A stretch of DNA of 60,000 nucleotides. Source: Takakia lepidozioides (Eukaryota > Streptophyta > Takakiopsida > Takakiales > Takakiaceae). A program made the translations under genes and the position numbers. The notes under the pieces are model-generated. The model worked only from the letters and a program-made list of their open reading frames with translations, made no database searches and was not told the DNA's origin. Position 1 is the first letter of the stretch. The number at the start of each line of letters is the position of its first letter. The stretch is taken from contig CM060732.1 of assembly GCA_030704615.1 (NCBI GenBank), positions 11,348,001 to 11,408,000 on the forward strand, read 5' to 3'. Shown here piece after piece: positions 21,480 through 31,879 of the stretch.

Positions 21480-22801
21480 TCACCCCCGGCCACCATTGTT
21501 CCCTTGGAACTGGCCTGGGCGCAACTCAGGATGCAAACCATAACACTGGGCCTCTCCATGCCCGTGCTTGCCACAATGCCCACACTGCAACTGTGGAGGC
21601 TGTGCATGTGCCGGCCCTTTGCCTCCCTCTGGGCAATCCTTCTTGACATGGGGTTCTCCACATGTCCAGCACACCACATCCGCCCGTTGTTGGCCAGCAA
21701 ATGAAGGGAGAGACCCCTGCATCTGAGGTCCTCTCTGCCCTTCCCTGGGCTTCATCTGAGCCCCCTTGTTGCCTTGAGCACATTGAGGTAGTGGTTGGCT
21801 AGGAGCACCACTACCCCGTGGTGTCTCCTTAACAAATCCCACCATGACCACTCGTTCCTCCACCATGTTGAGCTCTATCCGCTCTGCCAGCAAAAACACA
21901 TTTGCTAAGGTGGGTTGGGCCGTTTGTAGGAGAGTTGCATCCCGCACCCTTCTCCTCAGCTCCTTGTCCAATATCCCATACCAGAATTGGACTGCCTAAG
22001 CTTCCGTAACCCCTTGGGTTACATTTATCAAGCGCCTCATGCGAGTGAAAGCCTCCCTCAAGCTCTCGGTCGGCTTCCGTTGGAACTCTTGCAAGCTCCG
22101 CAACTTCTCCGTCATCACCCCTTGGTAGTTCCCTCTCAACTCTTCGAAGAACTCCACAACAGGGTTGAAGGCAGGCACGGGTACTAGTGCTGGTGTGGTA
22201 GTGGCTTGGGTGGATGTCGTAGCTACTGTACCACCAGTCTAACTAGTCCCTCTGCTACTTGCTGAAGCTGCCGGTGCAGCGGCAGGTGTAGCCACTGCCC
22301 TCGTGGCTCTAGTGCCCCTAGTGATGGAGACATAGTCGGTGACCAGTACATCCTCCACTCCTCGATCTCAACCTCATGCCCCCGCCTGAACTCATGGTAA
22401 TCATCCATAGGCGGCCCCTCAAGGTGCTGAAACAGCCCCTTCCATGCCATGAAAGGCGTAAATAGTTGTGGATTGCGCATTTGCTGCAAATCACACACAA
22501 CTATCAAACTCTTGGATAAAATCATCCAACTCGATGGTGCCCACCGCCCTAGAGTACCTTCGTGGCCCCTTGGTAGCTCCACATCTCCCTCCATTGTGTC
22601 CCACAACAATGGCAAAGAAACAACTTGCACCGCCGGTATGAGTCCTCTTGATTCACAATCCGAATCAGAACCTTCCGTAGAAGACACAGGAGGTGAAGGT
22701 GGCCTAAACCGCACACCTCGTCTCGTGTACCCACTAGTATCGCTAGTGCTCAGACCGGCACTGTCCCCAGCAACTAGTGGCACCTCCGTGTTGACACTCA
22801 A
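21480..22801 (-). pseudogene. Gypsy1 gag (capsid and zinc knuckles)
   Basis: The gag start at 22801 is acidic and Pro/Ser-rich. A frame change between 22223 and 22178 leads to a retrotransposon-gag capsid segment (EELRGNYQGVMTEKL, REAFTRMRRLINVTQ, FWYGILDKELRRRVRDA). A TAG at about 21995 lies between TQGVTEA and AVQFWYG. Two CCHC zinc knuckles follow in the 21971-21480 frame: CWTCGEPHVKKDC and CGHCGKHGHGEAQC. These would package element RNA. Another frame change follows near 21480. Confidence 0.8.
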
Positions 22802-23459
22802 CCGGTCATGAACATATCCCTAACCCCCTCTCCACAAGGTAACCGGGTAGAGAACCTGTTGCGGCTTATGGTTTGGAATACTAAGTTCCTAACATAGCCT
22901 ACACCTGTACCTGCATCCACTGCAAGCACTCCTATGGTTGGCTGGTCATCACCTCCAACCTCACCACAGGAGAAACAATGATGGTCTTGCTGGTCATCAC
23001 CCCAGCCTCACCATCGACAGCATGCTCTAGGACTGGACGGTGATCAAATCCGGACCAATCACCTATAAAAACAAGTGCCCATACAAAACTAGCATGGCGC
23101 ACAGTCAAGCATGCAGGTATGGAGGGATCCAAACACAGAAATCAGAACGACAACTCCCCCACACCAAAAACAACTCCACGGTGTTGCTCCTGCAATGACA
23201 CCCCAGCCCAAACCCGGACTGACTCTTGCCTCCACCTACGGAAAGGACTTGGCCTAATGAGAGGGTGGAAACTACGAGGAAGAGAAGCTAAAGCAATGCC
23301 TAACCCCAGCATGCCCTCATCCCAACACTCCACTCTTCTCTCCTCTCTTCCCTCACTTGCATGACGTGGGAATATCATGAAGATACTCCTCAAACCGCCC
23401 TCCACGAGCTTCAAAATTCGGCCTTCAAGACCACATACCAGTCCTTAGGCAGTCCACCA
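22802..23459. other. Upstream leader of Gypsy1, no gene recognised
   Basis: This should contain the 5' leader and perhaps part of the 5' LTR of Gypsy1, but no primer-binding site or LTR border could be identified. A short near-duplicated phrase GCTGGTCATCACC occurs at about 22940 and 22990. Confidence 0.3.
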
Positions 23460-23925
23460 GTGCCTCCACAAGTCAGCACAGGCCGTCCCAGGTCACACGG
23501 GCCACCACAGACCAGCACAGGCCCACACAGCTCACAGGCCACAGCCTATCACAGCCCACAACAGTCACAGGGTCACAGCCCCACAGGCCGCAGCCTATCA
23601 CAGCTCGCCACAAACTGTCACAGCCCGTCACAGCACGCCCCACAGGCCACTGGGCACAGCCTGTCCACAGCCCGTCATAGCCCTCACACACAGCCCCAAA
23701 GGCCATGGGCACAGCCTGTCCACAGCCCGTCACAGCCCCACAGGCCACTGGGCACAGCCTGTTACAACACACAGCCCCGCACAGCCCGTCCAACACAGCC
23801 CCACAGGCCACTGGGCACAGCCTGTCACAGCCCCTCACAACCCGTCACACAGCCCCGAAGGCCACTGGCGCAGCCCGTGACAGCCCCAAAAGGCCACCGG
23901 CACAGCCCCATCCATGGCCGCTCTA
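23460..23925. repeat. CACAGCCC-rich tandem repeat
   Basis: Irregular repetition of CACAGCCCGTCACAGCCC and CCACAGGCCACTGGGCACAG fills about 465 bp. ORFs on both strands here (such as 23473-23838 minus) are products of the repeat and not genes. Confidence 0.85.
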
Positions 23926-24359
23926 GCGTTTAGCCATTTCTCCAGGGGTTTTAGCCACGCCAAGCTAGGGTTTGTGTCTCTTGGACTCTAGGCTTCTTCC
24001 ACCGAGCTATGGCGGCTGTGAGGAATTAGCAAGGTATTCTTGCTCTTTCGGCTCCCACACATCACCATAGTAGCCCTAAGCCATGAGGTGGTTGCCACAA
24101 ACCAAGCCTTCTTTCTTACTTAGCCTCCCCAAACACGCCACTAAACTCAATGGCAAACAACCAAGCCCTGCTGGTTCCCAGCCCTTGTGAGCACTCATTC
24201 AAGCACTCTCCTTGGCCATAGCATCTGTCTTAGAGCCTATTCCAGCCCCCTACACCTGCTGCTTCAAGAGTTGCGCTCCCTTCAAGCTTGAAGTTGAAAA
24301 CCCCAACTCACATAGGCCCTACAAGTGCTTTTCTTTCACTCCAAGTGGAAACCAGCCCT

Positions 24360-24770
24360 AGACCTTCTGTTCTAGCTCTCTAAAGCTTGAAAACAAGAGC
24401 CTCAATGGGCTGAAGGCATGCTCCACACATGCCCCACTCTCACCATAAGAGAATCAGCTCCTTTGCTTCATTTCTTGCACCCACAAACCTGAAAATACAA
24501 GCTTCGCAGGCTGAAAGCATGCTCCACATGCCCTACATGGAAACCAGCCCCTTCATTCCTTTCTTGCACTCCCACACCTGAAAGTGCAAGCCTTCACCAG
24601 GCTGATAGCATGCTCCACACATGCATTGCCCTCACATAAGGGAAGTCAGCCCTTCCCTCTTCCTTGCTTTAGCTTGAAGATGGAAGCTTCAATGAGCTGA
24701 ATACATGCTCCACACATGCAACCTCTTCACACACGAGATATCAGCCCCCTTTCGTGGCTCCTTGGCTCCT
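24360..24770. repeat. Degenerate repeats of about 110 bp
   Basis: Four imperfect units share the phrases GCATGCTCCACACATGC and CTTGCACTC or variants of them. They occur at about 24416, 24518, 24609 and 24705. The surrounding 23930-25400 is otherwise noncoding, with nothing else recognised. Confidence 0.5.
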
Positions 24771-25420
24771 TGATGCTCTCTAAGACAAGACTAAGCACTC
24801 CACAGCCTTTGTCAAGCTCCTGAAACCCTAAGGCTTACATTTCCAGCCACAAGACACTTCTCTTGTGGTGCAAGAGCTCTTCTTCCAAGCTCTGAAATCC
24901 TAGGTGCACATTCCATGGCCTTGCCGCACCTCTTAGCTCCTGTTCCAGCCCTGCTCTTGCCATGACAAGAGCCCTCTCAATGCTGAAGCTCGAGATTGAA
25001 ACCTAATCTCACCATACTCCACAAAGTGCACTGATTTGCCCCAAGCCAAATCAGCCCTTTTGCTTGGTCTTGCAATCCTTCACACAATGAAAGCTCGCAT
25101 TCCCAAGTCCAGTTCTCAGCTTTGCCACCAAAGCCACTATAACCTGCTCTTGACTGGTCCTCTTCCCAATCGTGCTTGCTCATGCATGTACACAATCTGA
25201 AACCATCAAGGTGCTCTGGAATTACCTGCAGCATGGTGCTTTCATCTCTGACTGAAGATCGAATGCCAAGGTCTACCACCATCGTAACCCACATCGCCCC
25301 CGCTTCTCACAACCAATTAGCTCCACGGTGCTCCTTGCACTAACAACTTGGTTTCTCTCATTCTCAAGCAAAAACCACAAGTGCTACAACTAACTCGTAT
25401 CTGGCACTCAGAGATACGAG

Positions 25421-25802
25421 CTCATCTTTCTCGAGTTGAGCCTCACTGCGCCTAGCTATGGCACTGTAGTGTGGATTCCCCATGGCGTGGGTTGCACTTG
25501 GCTTGACTTGTATTTGAGTGATTGAGGTTATATATGCAATGATTTTATGCTTCAGCTTTGTGAGCTCGCATGAGCTTGTGCTTGTATTCTTCTTCTTTAT
25601 CCCCAACCTCATCTTTCTCGAGTGATAAAGAAGAAGAATACAAGCACAAGCTCATGCGAGCTCACAAAGCTGAAGCATAAACTCATGCATATATAACCTC
25701 AGCACTCAAATACAAGTCAAGCCAAGTGCACCCCACGCCATGGGGAATCCACACTACGGCACCATAGCTAGGCGCGGTGAGGCTCAACTCGAGAAAGATG
25801 AG
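25421..25802. repeat. Foldback: 180-bp inverted repeat with 22-bp spacer
   Basis: The left arm 25421-25601 and right arm 25624-25802 are reverse complements with only a few mismatches. The short phrase CTCATCTTTCTCGAGT stands at the left end and again in the spacer, and its complement closes the right end. A transcript would form a hairpin of about 180 bp. It may be a foldback element, a head-to-head pair of a small repeat, or an inverted-repeat small-RNA source. Confidence 0.85.
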
Positions 25803-27091
25803 CCTCTCGCGCTTGCCGCGAAGATAACCACTCCAGGGCCTAAATTTGCCTTGACCCTGGATTGACACTTGGGCCAATCCCAAATGTCAATATGTCAAAG
25901 CTAGCTATTTCCTAGCTAGTTTTACACTAGTGGTAAAATAACTTGACAACATGCTCCCCTTCCTGCCATGGTGATAGAGCCACACAAATGGACTCCCTTC
26001 CCGCCACGGTGCAATTTCAAGCAACGGAACGGGATTTCCGCCGAAACGTGATTTGGAGATGGCCTAAGACAAGTGGCGCAGGTTCTGGCCTTGTAGTCGG
26101 GTTGTTCACACTTCAATGCACACATTTCATACACATTCAATCATATGCCCAAGATCACAACGTCCGTACTGTCTTGTGAACAAACCTATATTTACAGTAT
26201 GATTGTAATTCAGTACCAAAGGGCATATCCTTCAGCCTTGACGTCTTTGCGATCTTCTTCTGTGACGCCTTCTTCATAACTTGAAAATGGAAAAGCAGCT
26301 ACACCTCAAATTAATTGCAAGGCCACTCAATGGCACTAAGAACGTTTCGGGCATGCCGTTAGAAAACTAGACGGGCAAAAACCCATTCAGCGCCTCACCT
26401 TGCGTGGATACTTGGTAATTGATACCAGAAGGGCATGCCCGTATGCACGCTGCATCGTTCCTCCATCCAGCACATTCTGTAAATGTTGAATGAGCAAGAC
26501 CCCGATGTTACACCCTTCTGAGAAGCCACTACGCGCGCTCAAGTATACGAAGGCCTTGCCGTTCAGGTTTTCGCATTCCCACTTCCCGCCATGTCCGACG
26601 AAGCACTTGCATCCCTGTCTCTGCCAGGTGGAGGCAGCACGTATTAAAATATCTATTCCCCCAGGCCACATTTTGTTACCTCTTTTTGTGAAAGCCACGT
26701 CAGCAAATGTGTTGCCGAATCAATTGGTGCAATGAATGCACAGTGGTTCATGAGTCGTTGAGTCGACTACATATTCACTTTAATGAATAAATTACTCTTT
26801 ATTCCCATTTAATGATTAAGGCAAGGAATTTGTAGTCTCATGTAACAGTAATCACAAACCACTTGAATTTTGGCTTTTTCAAATTATATGTATTTACACA
26901 ATTCGTAAAATAGCCCGGAATTCTGCTACGACTCCGGAGTCGTTGACCCCACTTTTGTCCGCCGTCTGAAATGCCCCCGTGGGCCCACATTGTCTGTTTC
27001 GACTCTCCAGTAGTCCCGTTTACTACCAAGTGGTTCCCGGAGTGGTCGTGGACATGCAGTCGATTCGGAACAGACACGAATGCTTCTAGTG
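25803..27091. other. Unassigned region between repeats
   Basis: ORFs at 25922-26140 minus and 26387-26698 minus are the longest plausible frames. The second contains GKWECENLNGKAFVYLS and GCNIGVLLIQHLQNVLDGG but matches no family I know. It could be an exon of an unrecognised gene or element. No other structure was seen. Confidence 0.3.
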
Positions 27092-27558
27092 ACACCAACG
27101 GGCTTGCACCGTTCTCGGGGTTACTACTCCCTATATATACTTTTGTGACTGTCCGCGGGGGTTTCACAAACAACCATGCTTTTTTATGGCGAACCACCAC
27201 GAAGACCCTCGACTCCCGGTGATGAGTCGCGGTGAGTCTTGGCCCACCCACCACGGCCCCATTGGACCGTGATGAGTCCCAAGACCCCCCACGACTCCCA
27301 CCTCGAGGTCTCCGCCCCATGGTTAGTCCTATGCCACCCCCACTAAGTCCCGCTAAGCTATCACCACCCCTTGTGGAGCCAACCCCACCGCAACCCGGTG
27401 TGTGGGGCTCCACCTAGTGAGCGCCTCCGCCTCCTTGAGTGCCTTGGGCACTCCAGGATGCTTCAGTCCCCCCATACCTATCGCTGCCACTGCCCCCACC
27501 ACAGGGGCAACCCCTCCTGCATCCCGACCCCCTGCCCCCAAGGCAAAGGGCCGCGACA
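27092..27558 (-). repeat. Partial R1-family LTR in minus orientation
   Basis: The sequence matches the LTR at 37968-38693 from its GGGCTTGCACCGTTC region to the terminal GCGACA, which is TGTCGC at the LTR 5' end on the minus strand. The distal part is missing. A TATATATAC box lies at about 27132. The LTR is followed by 27559-27612, a segment also found beside the LTR copy at 39417. It interrupts the gag region of Gypsy2. Confidence 0.75.
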
Positions 27559-27612
27559 CACACCCCTACCGACAAGGAGTTGATGTCCTCATCGACTTGT
27601 CCATTTTGTAGA

Positions 27613-28545
27613 AACAAAGCAGGTGCAACGGCCTATGGTGGACAGAAGGCAACCTTTGATGGAGTGTGTCTTAATTGCGGGGAGCCCGGGCACATGGCTA
27701 AGAAGTGCACGAAGCCCAGTCAATTGAACATGACTTGGGCAACCACGGAACTATCTGAAGATACCATCAGCCGCTTGATGGAAGCGGTGGTTGCCAAGAC
27801 TTGCAAGGTAGGCAACTACTCTTGTGAGTTGTATCAAGAAACTGGCCCCCTGCGTAAAAGAAGTCAGTTATTGTTCGTGAGTGGGATAATTTCCGGAACT
27901 AATATGTCGTTATTGGTGGACATATGAGCGTCGCACTCTTTCATGACACCGGCAACGGCATGAAAGCTGGGACTCCCGACAAGTGATGTGGGGGCCTCTA
28001 TCGAGGTGTGTTCTGCCAAAGGAGAACCAAAATTTGCGACAAGGTTGGCGTTCGATGTTCCTCTTCAGCTAGGGAGTTGGGAGGGACGTGAGAATTTCAC
28101 CATTTGCGAGATCGATGGAGTGGATCTCATTTTGGGGATAACCTTTTTGAGCAAATCCGGACCGGTCATAGATGGCCGCAAGAAAGTAGACACGCTACCG
28201 TGTGGGAATGGTGGCGAAATTTTACGAGTGTCGGAAATGCCCAACCCCGTGGGAGGGCAAATAAACCTGCTCTCAGCAAGGGAGTGGGCCGTGTAGGAGC
28301 CACACGAGCCCCAGTTTTTGCTTTACGTAGGACAAGTGAAGGGAGAAGGCGATAGGGAGCCGAGCCCAGATTGGATCAAGGGGATCTTGGAGAAATACCA
28401 AGATGTGATGCCGGAGGATTTACCAAGCGGCTTGTCACCACGAAGAGGAGTTGACCACAAGATTGAGGTGATACTGGGATCGGAGCCACCTGCCAAGGCG
28501 CCCTACCGGTTGAGCCACAAAAAGTTGGTCGAGCTGAAGACTTAG
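27613..28545 (+). pseudogene. Gypsy2 gag zinc knuckle, protease and RT start
   Basis: The CCHC knuckle CLNCGEPGHMAKKC lies at about 27667-27708. The protease follows: LLFVSGIISGTNMSLLVDI, then a TGA at 27925 where a DSGA/DTGA-type motif is expected, then ASHSFMTPATA. IDGVDLILGITFLSKSGP at about 28108 fits the flap and C-terminal half. Stops at about 28294 and 28543 interrupt the frame. The region with GSEPPAKAPYRLSHKKLVEL opens the RT. Confidence 0.75.
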
Positions 28546-29250
28546 CTCAAGGATCTAATGTCAAAGGGGTACATCCGGCCAAGTAAGTCACCTTACGGAG
28601 CCCCGGTGCTATTCGTAGACAAGAAGGATGGGACGCTGCGGATATGTGTCGATTACTGGGCTCTGAATAAGGTGACTATCAAAAACCGGTACCATTTGCC
28701 AAGGATCGACGACCTTTTCGATCAGTTGGCTAGAGTGAAGTATTTCAGCCGGATCGATTTGCGCTCCGGCTACCATCAAATTTGAGTGGCGGAAGGAGAT
28801 GAGGAGAAGACCGCGTACAGGACAATGTATGGTTCATATGAGTTCTTGGTGATGCCTTTTGGGCTCACCAACGCTCCCGCAACCTTTAGCACGCTAATGA
28901 ACAACCTTTTCCAGGAGTGGTTGGATGACTTTGTGATCGTGTACATCGACAACATCTTGGTGTACTCGAAAACAAATGAAGAGCACCTGGAGCACTTCAA
29001 AAGGGTGTTCCAGAAATTGTGGGAAGGGAAGCTGTATGCCAAAGCTTCAAAGTGCGAATTCAGGCTCACAAAAGTGGAGTTCCTGGGGCATGTGATTACA
29101 CAGGATGGGATCAAAATGGATGACAGAAAGGTGAGGGCGATCTTGGACTGGGAGCCTCCGACTTCGATCCCGGGAGTGCGATCCTTCCTAGGACTCACCT
29201 CCTATTGCCGAAAGTATGTGAGAAATTTCGCCAGATTGTGGGGCCGTTAT
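28546..29250 (+). pseudogene. Gypsy2 reverse transcriptase
   Basis: Clear RT blocks are [62 protein letters not shown] and VEFLGHVITQDGIKM. The active site at 28942-28953 reads YIDN, where YIDD is required. W replaces the usual R in CVDYRALN. A TGA at 28783 follows YHQI. The frame shifts near 29240. Confidence 0.85.
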
Positions 29251-29783
29251 CAAATCTTTTGTGTAAATCCAAGGTATGGGTATGGAAAACCTTTTGTGGC
29301 CAAGCTTTTGCCGAGTTGAAGCAGCGGATGGCGGAAACTCCAGTCTTGAAAATCCCGGAGTTCGACCGTCCGTTTGAGATTCATACAGATGCATCGGATT
29401 TTGCGATTGGGGGTGTACTCATGCAAGATGGACGTCCAGTGGCTTACGAAATTAAGAAACTGAATGAAGTGGAGCAACGATGGCCAACACACGAGAAAGA
29501 TATGAAGGCGGTGGTGCATTGCCTTGAGCTTTGGCGCCACTATGTTGATTCCAACCCGGTGAAGGTATTCACGGACAATGTCATAGTGAAGTATTTTGTT
29601 ACGCAGCCTAAGTTGTCCCCAAAACAACTTAGGTGGCAAGACACTTTAGCGGTGTTCGACGTGGATATCCAGTACAAACCGGGACAAGACAATGTGGTGG
29701 CCGATGCCTTAAGTAGAAAGCAGCAGCTTATGCTGGTATACAGGGGCGAGACGGCGTTCCAAATGAAGATCCGGAAGGTGTAA
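29251..29783 (+). pseudogene. Gypsy2 RNase H domain
   Basis: FEIHTDASDFAIGGVLMQDG, RWPTHEKDMKAVVHCLELW, VKVFTDNVIVKYFVTQPKLS and DNVVADALSRK are the usual gypsy RNase H landmarks. The frame ends at a TAA after FQMKIRKV at 29783, and the next frame continues as RKDEMAKSV. Confidence 0.8.
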
Positions 29784-29795
29784 CGGAAGGATGAG

Positions 29796-30693
29796 ATGGC
29801 GAAGTCTGTGATGCGGGACTTGAGGATGGGGGTGAAATCGCAATTCCACTTGCAAGATGGACTGCTCCGGTACAAGCAAAAGCGTCTCTATGTGTCGAAG
29901 GAAGGGATCAGAGATAGTCTCTTGAGAGAATGCCATGATGGCCCGCTTGCAGGCCACGGTGGAGCCAAGTGCACCACGGCACTCCTGAAGAAAGAGTATT
30001 TCTGGCCCAAACTGAGGGAGGAAGCCGAGGAGTATGTCAAGACATGCACCACATGCCAACAAAACCGGAGCGAGTACAAAAAGCAAACGGGGCTGTTACA
30101 ACTCTTGCCTGATTCCAAAGGGGTCTTGGGAAAGTGTCTCAATGGATTTTATGACTGCTATGCCGCTGTCAAAAGGATTCAGTAAAATGGGCCATTTCAT
30201 TCCTACCTAGGAGACGGCAACGGCACAGGAGACGGGACGACTTTACTTTGTCCACGTCTTCAAGCATCATGGACTCCCGAAGGATATTGTCTCGGACCAC
30301 AATCCAAAGTTCACAAGTAAATTTTGGAGGGCACTCTGGAAGAAAATGGGGACGAGGCTCAAGATGAGCACCGCCTTCTGACCTACGACGGACGGCCAAA
30401 CAGAAAGGGTGAATTTCGTGGTAAAGCAGATCTTGCGGAATTACGTGTCGGCAGACCAATCGGACTGGGTGGAGCACTTGGACGCGGTAGAGTTCTGTTA
30501 CAATAACACAAAACACTCCGCAACGGGAGTTTCCCCTTTTGTATTGGTGTATGGAAAAGCACCTCTGGTACCGACAAGTTGGGCCGCCCAAGACATTGAA
30601 GAACCGGCAGCAGCAGCGGTGTTGGAAGAACGCGAGCGTTTGTTGAAGCTCGCAAAGTACAACATTGCCAAAGCTAGGAAACGGTATGAATGA
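29796..30693 (+). pseudogene. Gypsy2 integrase
   Basis: The N-terminal HHCC finger is visible as RECHDGPLAGHGGAKCTT and KTCTTCQQNRSEYKKQTGLL at about 29925-30100. The catalytic core between about 30110 and 30410 is scrambled by frameshifts and probable small deletions. The C-terminal part resumes at about 30409 (QILRNYVSADQSDWVEHL, EFCYNNTKHSATGVSPFVLV). Confidence 0.75.
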
Positions 30694-31155
30694 CAGACAA
30701 ATCGGAAGCAAAGGGAAGTTAAGTTTGAGGCAGACACGAAGGTCTGGTTGAACATCAAGAATTTCCGACTACCTCCGGAAGTAAGTCCGAAGATCGTACC
30801 TCCGTATGCGGGACATTTTTGTATCCGAAAGGTTATGAATGAGGATGTGTATGAATTGGAGCTGCCGGCAAATAGCAAGGTGCATCCGGTATTCCACATC
30901 TCTCTTTTGAAGCCTTACTTCAAAGATGAAGCGCATCCGAATCGGCATCAAGTGTTGCGTCCTCCACCTGTGCTGTGGGATCATGAAAATGAACATGAGT
31001 ACGAGGTGGAGGCAGTGCTTAAGTCGAGGAGGTTCAAGAATCGAGAAACGAAGTATCTCGTGAAATGGACGGGTTATCATCATGTGGAGGCATCTTGGGT
31101 GCGTGCCTCAGAAATGGGAAACGCATCCGAGACAGTTGCAACTTTCGAATGACGA
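30694..31155 (+). pseudogene. Gypsy2 integrase C-terminus with chromodomain
   Basis: KVHPVFHISLLKPYF is the common end of gypsy integrases. The segment 30997-31116 (EYEVEAVLKSRRFKNRETKY, VKWTGYHHVEASW) is a chromodomain with the aromatic WTGY signature. In chromoviruses this domain is thought to direct integration to marked chromatin. A TGA at about 30691 precedes this part. Confidence 0.85.
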
Positions 31156-31198
31156 CCTCAAAAGCAGAAGAAGTGTTGATGGGGACATCAACCTTGGA

Positions 31199-31800
31199 TC
31201 GTGGGGGGGGGGGGGAATGCATGGCTAGCCCGGCTTAGCTAGTTCAGGAATCCATTTGCAAAAACTTGTATTGTACAAATTTTGTTGTAAATGAAATGGT
31301 TTCCAAATATTGTGTTTCCTATCTTATTTGGAATGGTGATGCATGGTATGGTTGGCTAGTGTGTAGAATGCATGCTAGCTTACAAAGTGAGAGAGGTAAA
31401 TTGGATTAATCGTGTGTTTGTGTAGTGTTCGGGTGACTCCCATCCAAGGGGCAAAGAAACTTGCACCTTCGTTGGGAGTTTCACGTGCTAGTGCGTATCT
31501 GGCGCGTGCGCGTACTATAACTGCGCTACCGAGGGGGTTGCCTTGTAGTGCGGGGTAACGCGGAAGCTACGTGCTTCCGTTCACGTACTATAATCGTGTA
31601 GCATCGGGATGAAGTCGTAGTGCGGCTTTGGCGTGTTCCCGTACCTCAAGCCAATTTTCCAAGGTGGACCCAATTGTAGTGATTGGGGCACACGGTTGGT
31701 TCAAGGTTATCTTCCTAGTCAAAAAAGGGTTCAAGACGAACCCTTGCTCAAGGTGATGCCAAAAGCGGCATCACCAGCGGTTACAAGCAAATGTTGTTGC
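31199..31800 (+). repeat. Gypsy2 polypurine tract and probable 3' LTR
   Basis: A run of 14 or so G residues ends at about 31215, followed by TGCATGGCTAGCCCGGC, a typical PPT/LTR junction. Within the LTR are two small hairpins: GGGTTC/GAACCC near 31727 and GTGATGCC/GGCATCAC near 31752. The right border is a guess. Confidence 0.5.
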
Positions 31801-31879
31801 AGTAAGGCGATTTTATCCTGGGGGAGGATCGTTCCTTGGCCCTGAAGTGGGCCAAGAAAAGTGCATTGGGAGAGCCTGC

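Larger units (their letters stand above)
2485..22801 (-). mobile_element. Ty3/gypsy retroelement (Gypsy1) with C5 methyltransferase and PHD finger, split by a 12.9-kb insertion
   Basis: Read on the minus strand, the order is gag (22801-21480), protease (about 20960-20356), C5 cytosine methyltransferase (20306-18790), reverse transcriptase (18740-17600), RNase H, integrase (17190-16372, resuming at 3494) and a terminal PHD finger (2886-2752). The RT-RH-INT order defines Ty3/gypsy. The integrase reading frame breaks at 16361-16371 and resumes in phase at 3495 when the 3506-16360 element and one copy of the 11-bp duplication are removed. Gypsy1 was therefore present before the DNA transposon arrived. 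It has several frameshifts and in-frame TAG codons (near 21995, 21113 and 18738) and is inactive as it stands. LTRs were not delimited. Methyltransferase capture by retrotransposons is known in charophytes and dinoflagellates (de Mendoza and colleagues, 2018). Confidence 0.85.
27560..31800 (+). mobile_element. Decayed chromodomain Ty3/gypsy element (Gypsy2)
   Basis: A zinc knuckle, protease, RT, RNase H, integrase and chromodomain follow in chromovirus order. The 5' part (LTR and most of gag) is missing and replaced by an R1 LTR piece. The 3' end shows a G-rich polypurine run at 31199-31215 followed by a probable LTR starting TGCATGGCTAGCC. No 5' LTR was found for comparison. Many in-frame stops show it is inactive. 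Confidence 0.85.

Noticed and set aside
23473-23838. Cys/Gly-rich minus-strand ORF
   Set aside because: It is produced by the CACAGCCC tandem repeat and has no ordered Cys spacing.
25364-25883. Small minus-strand ORFs over the foldback
   Set aside because: They mirror each other because of the inverted repeat and have no independent support.
27232-27417. Start of an independent proline-rich protein before Gypsy2
   Set aside because: The sequence belongs to an R1 LTR copy; the open frame into the gag zinc knuckle arises from the insertion junction.
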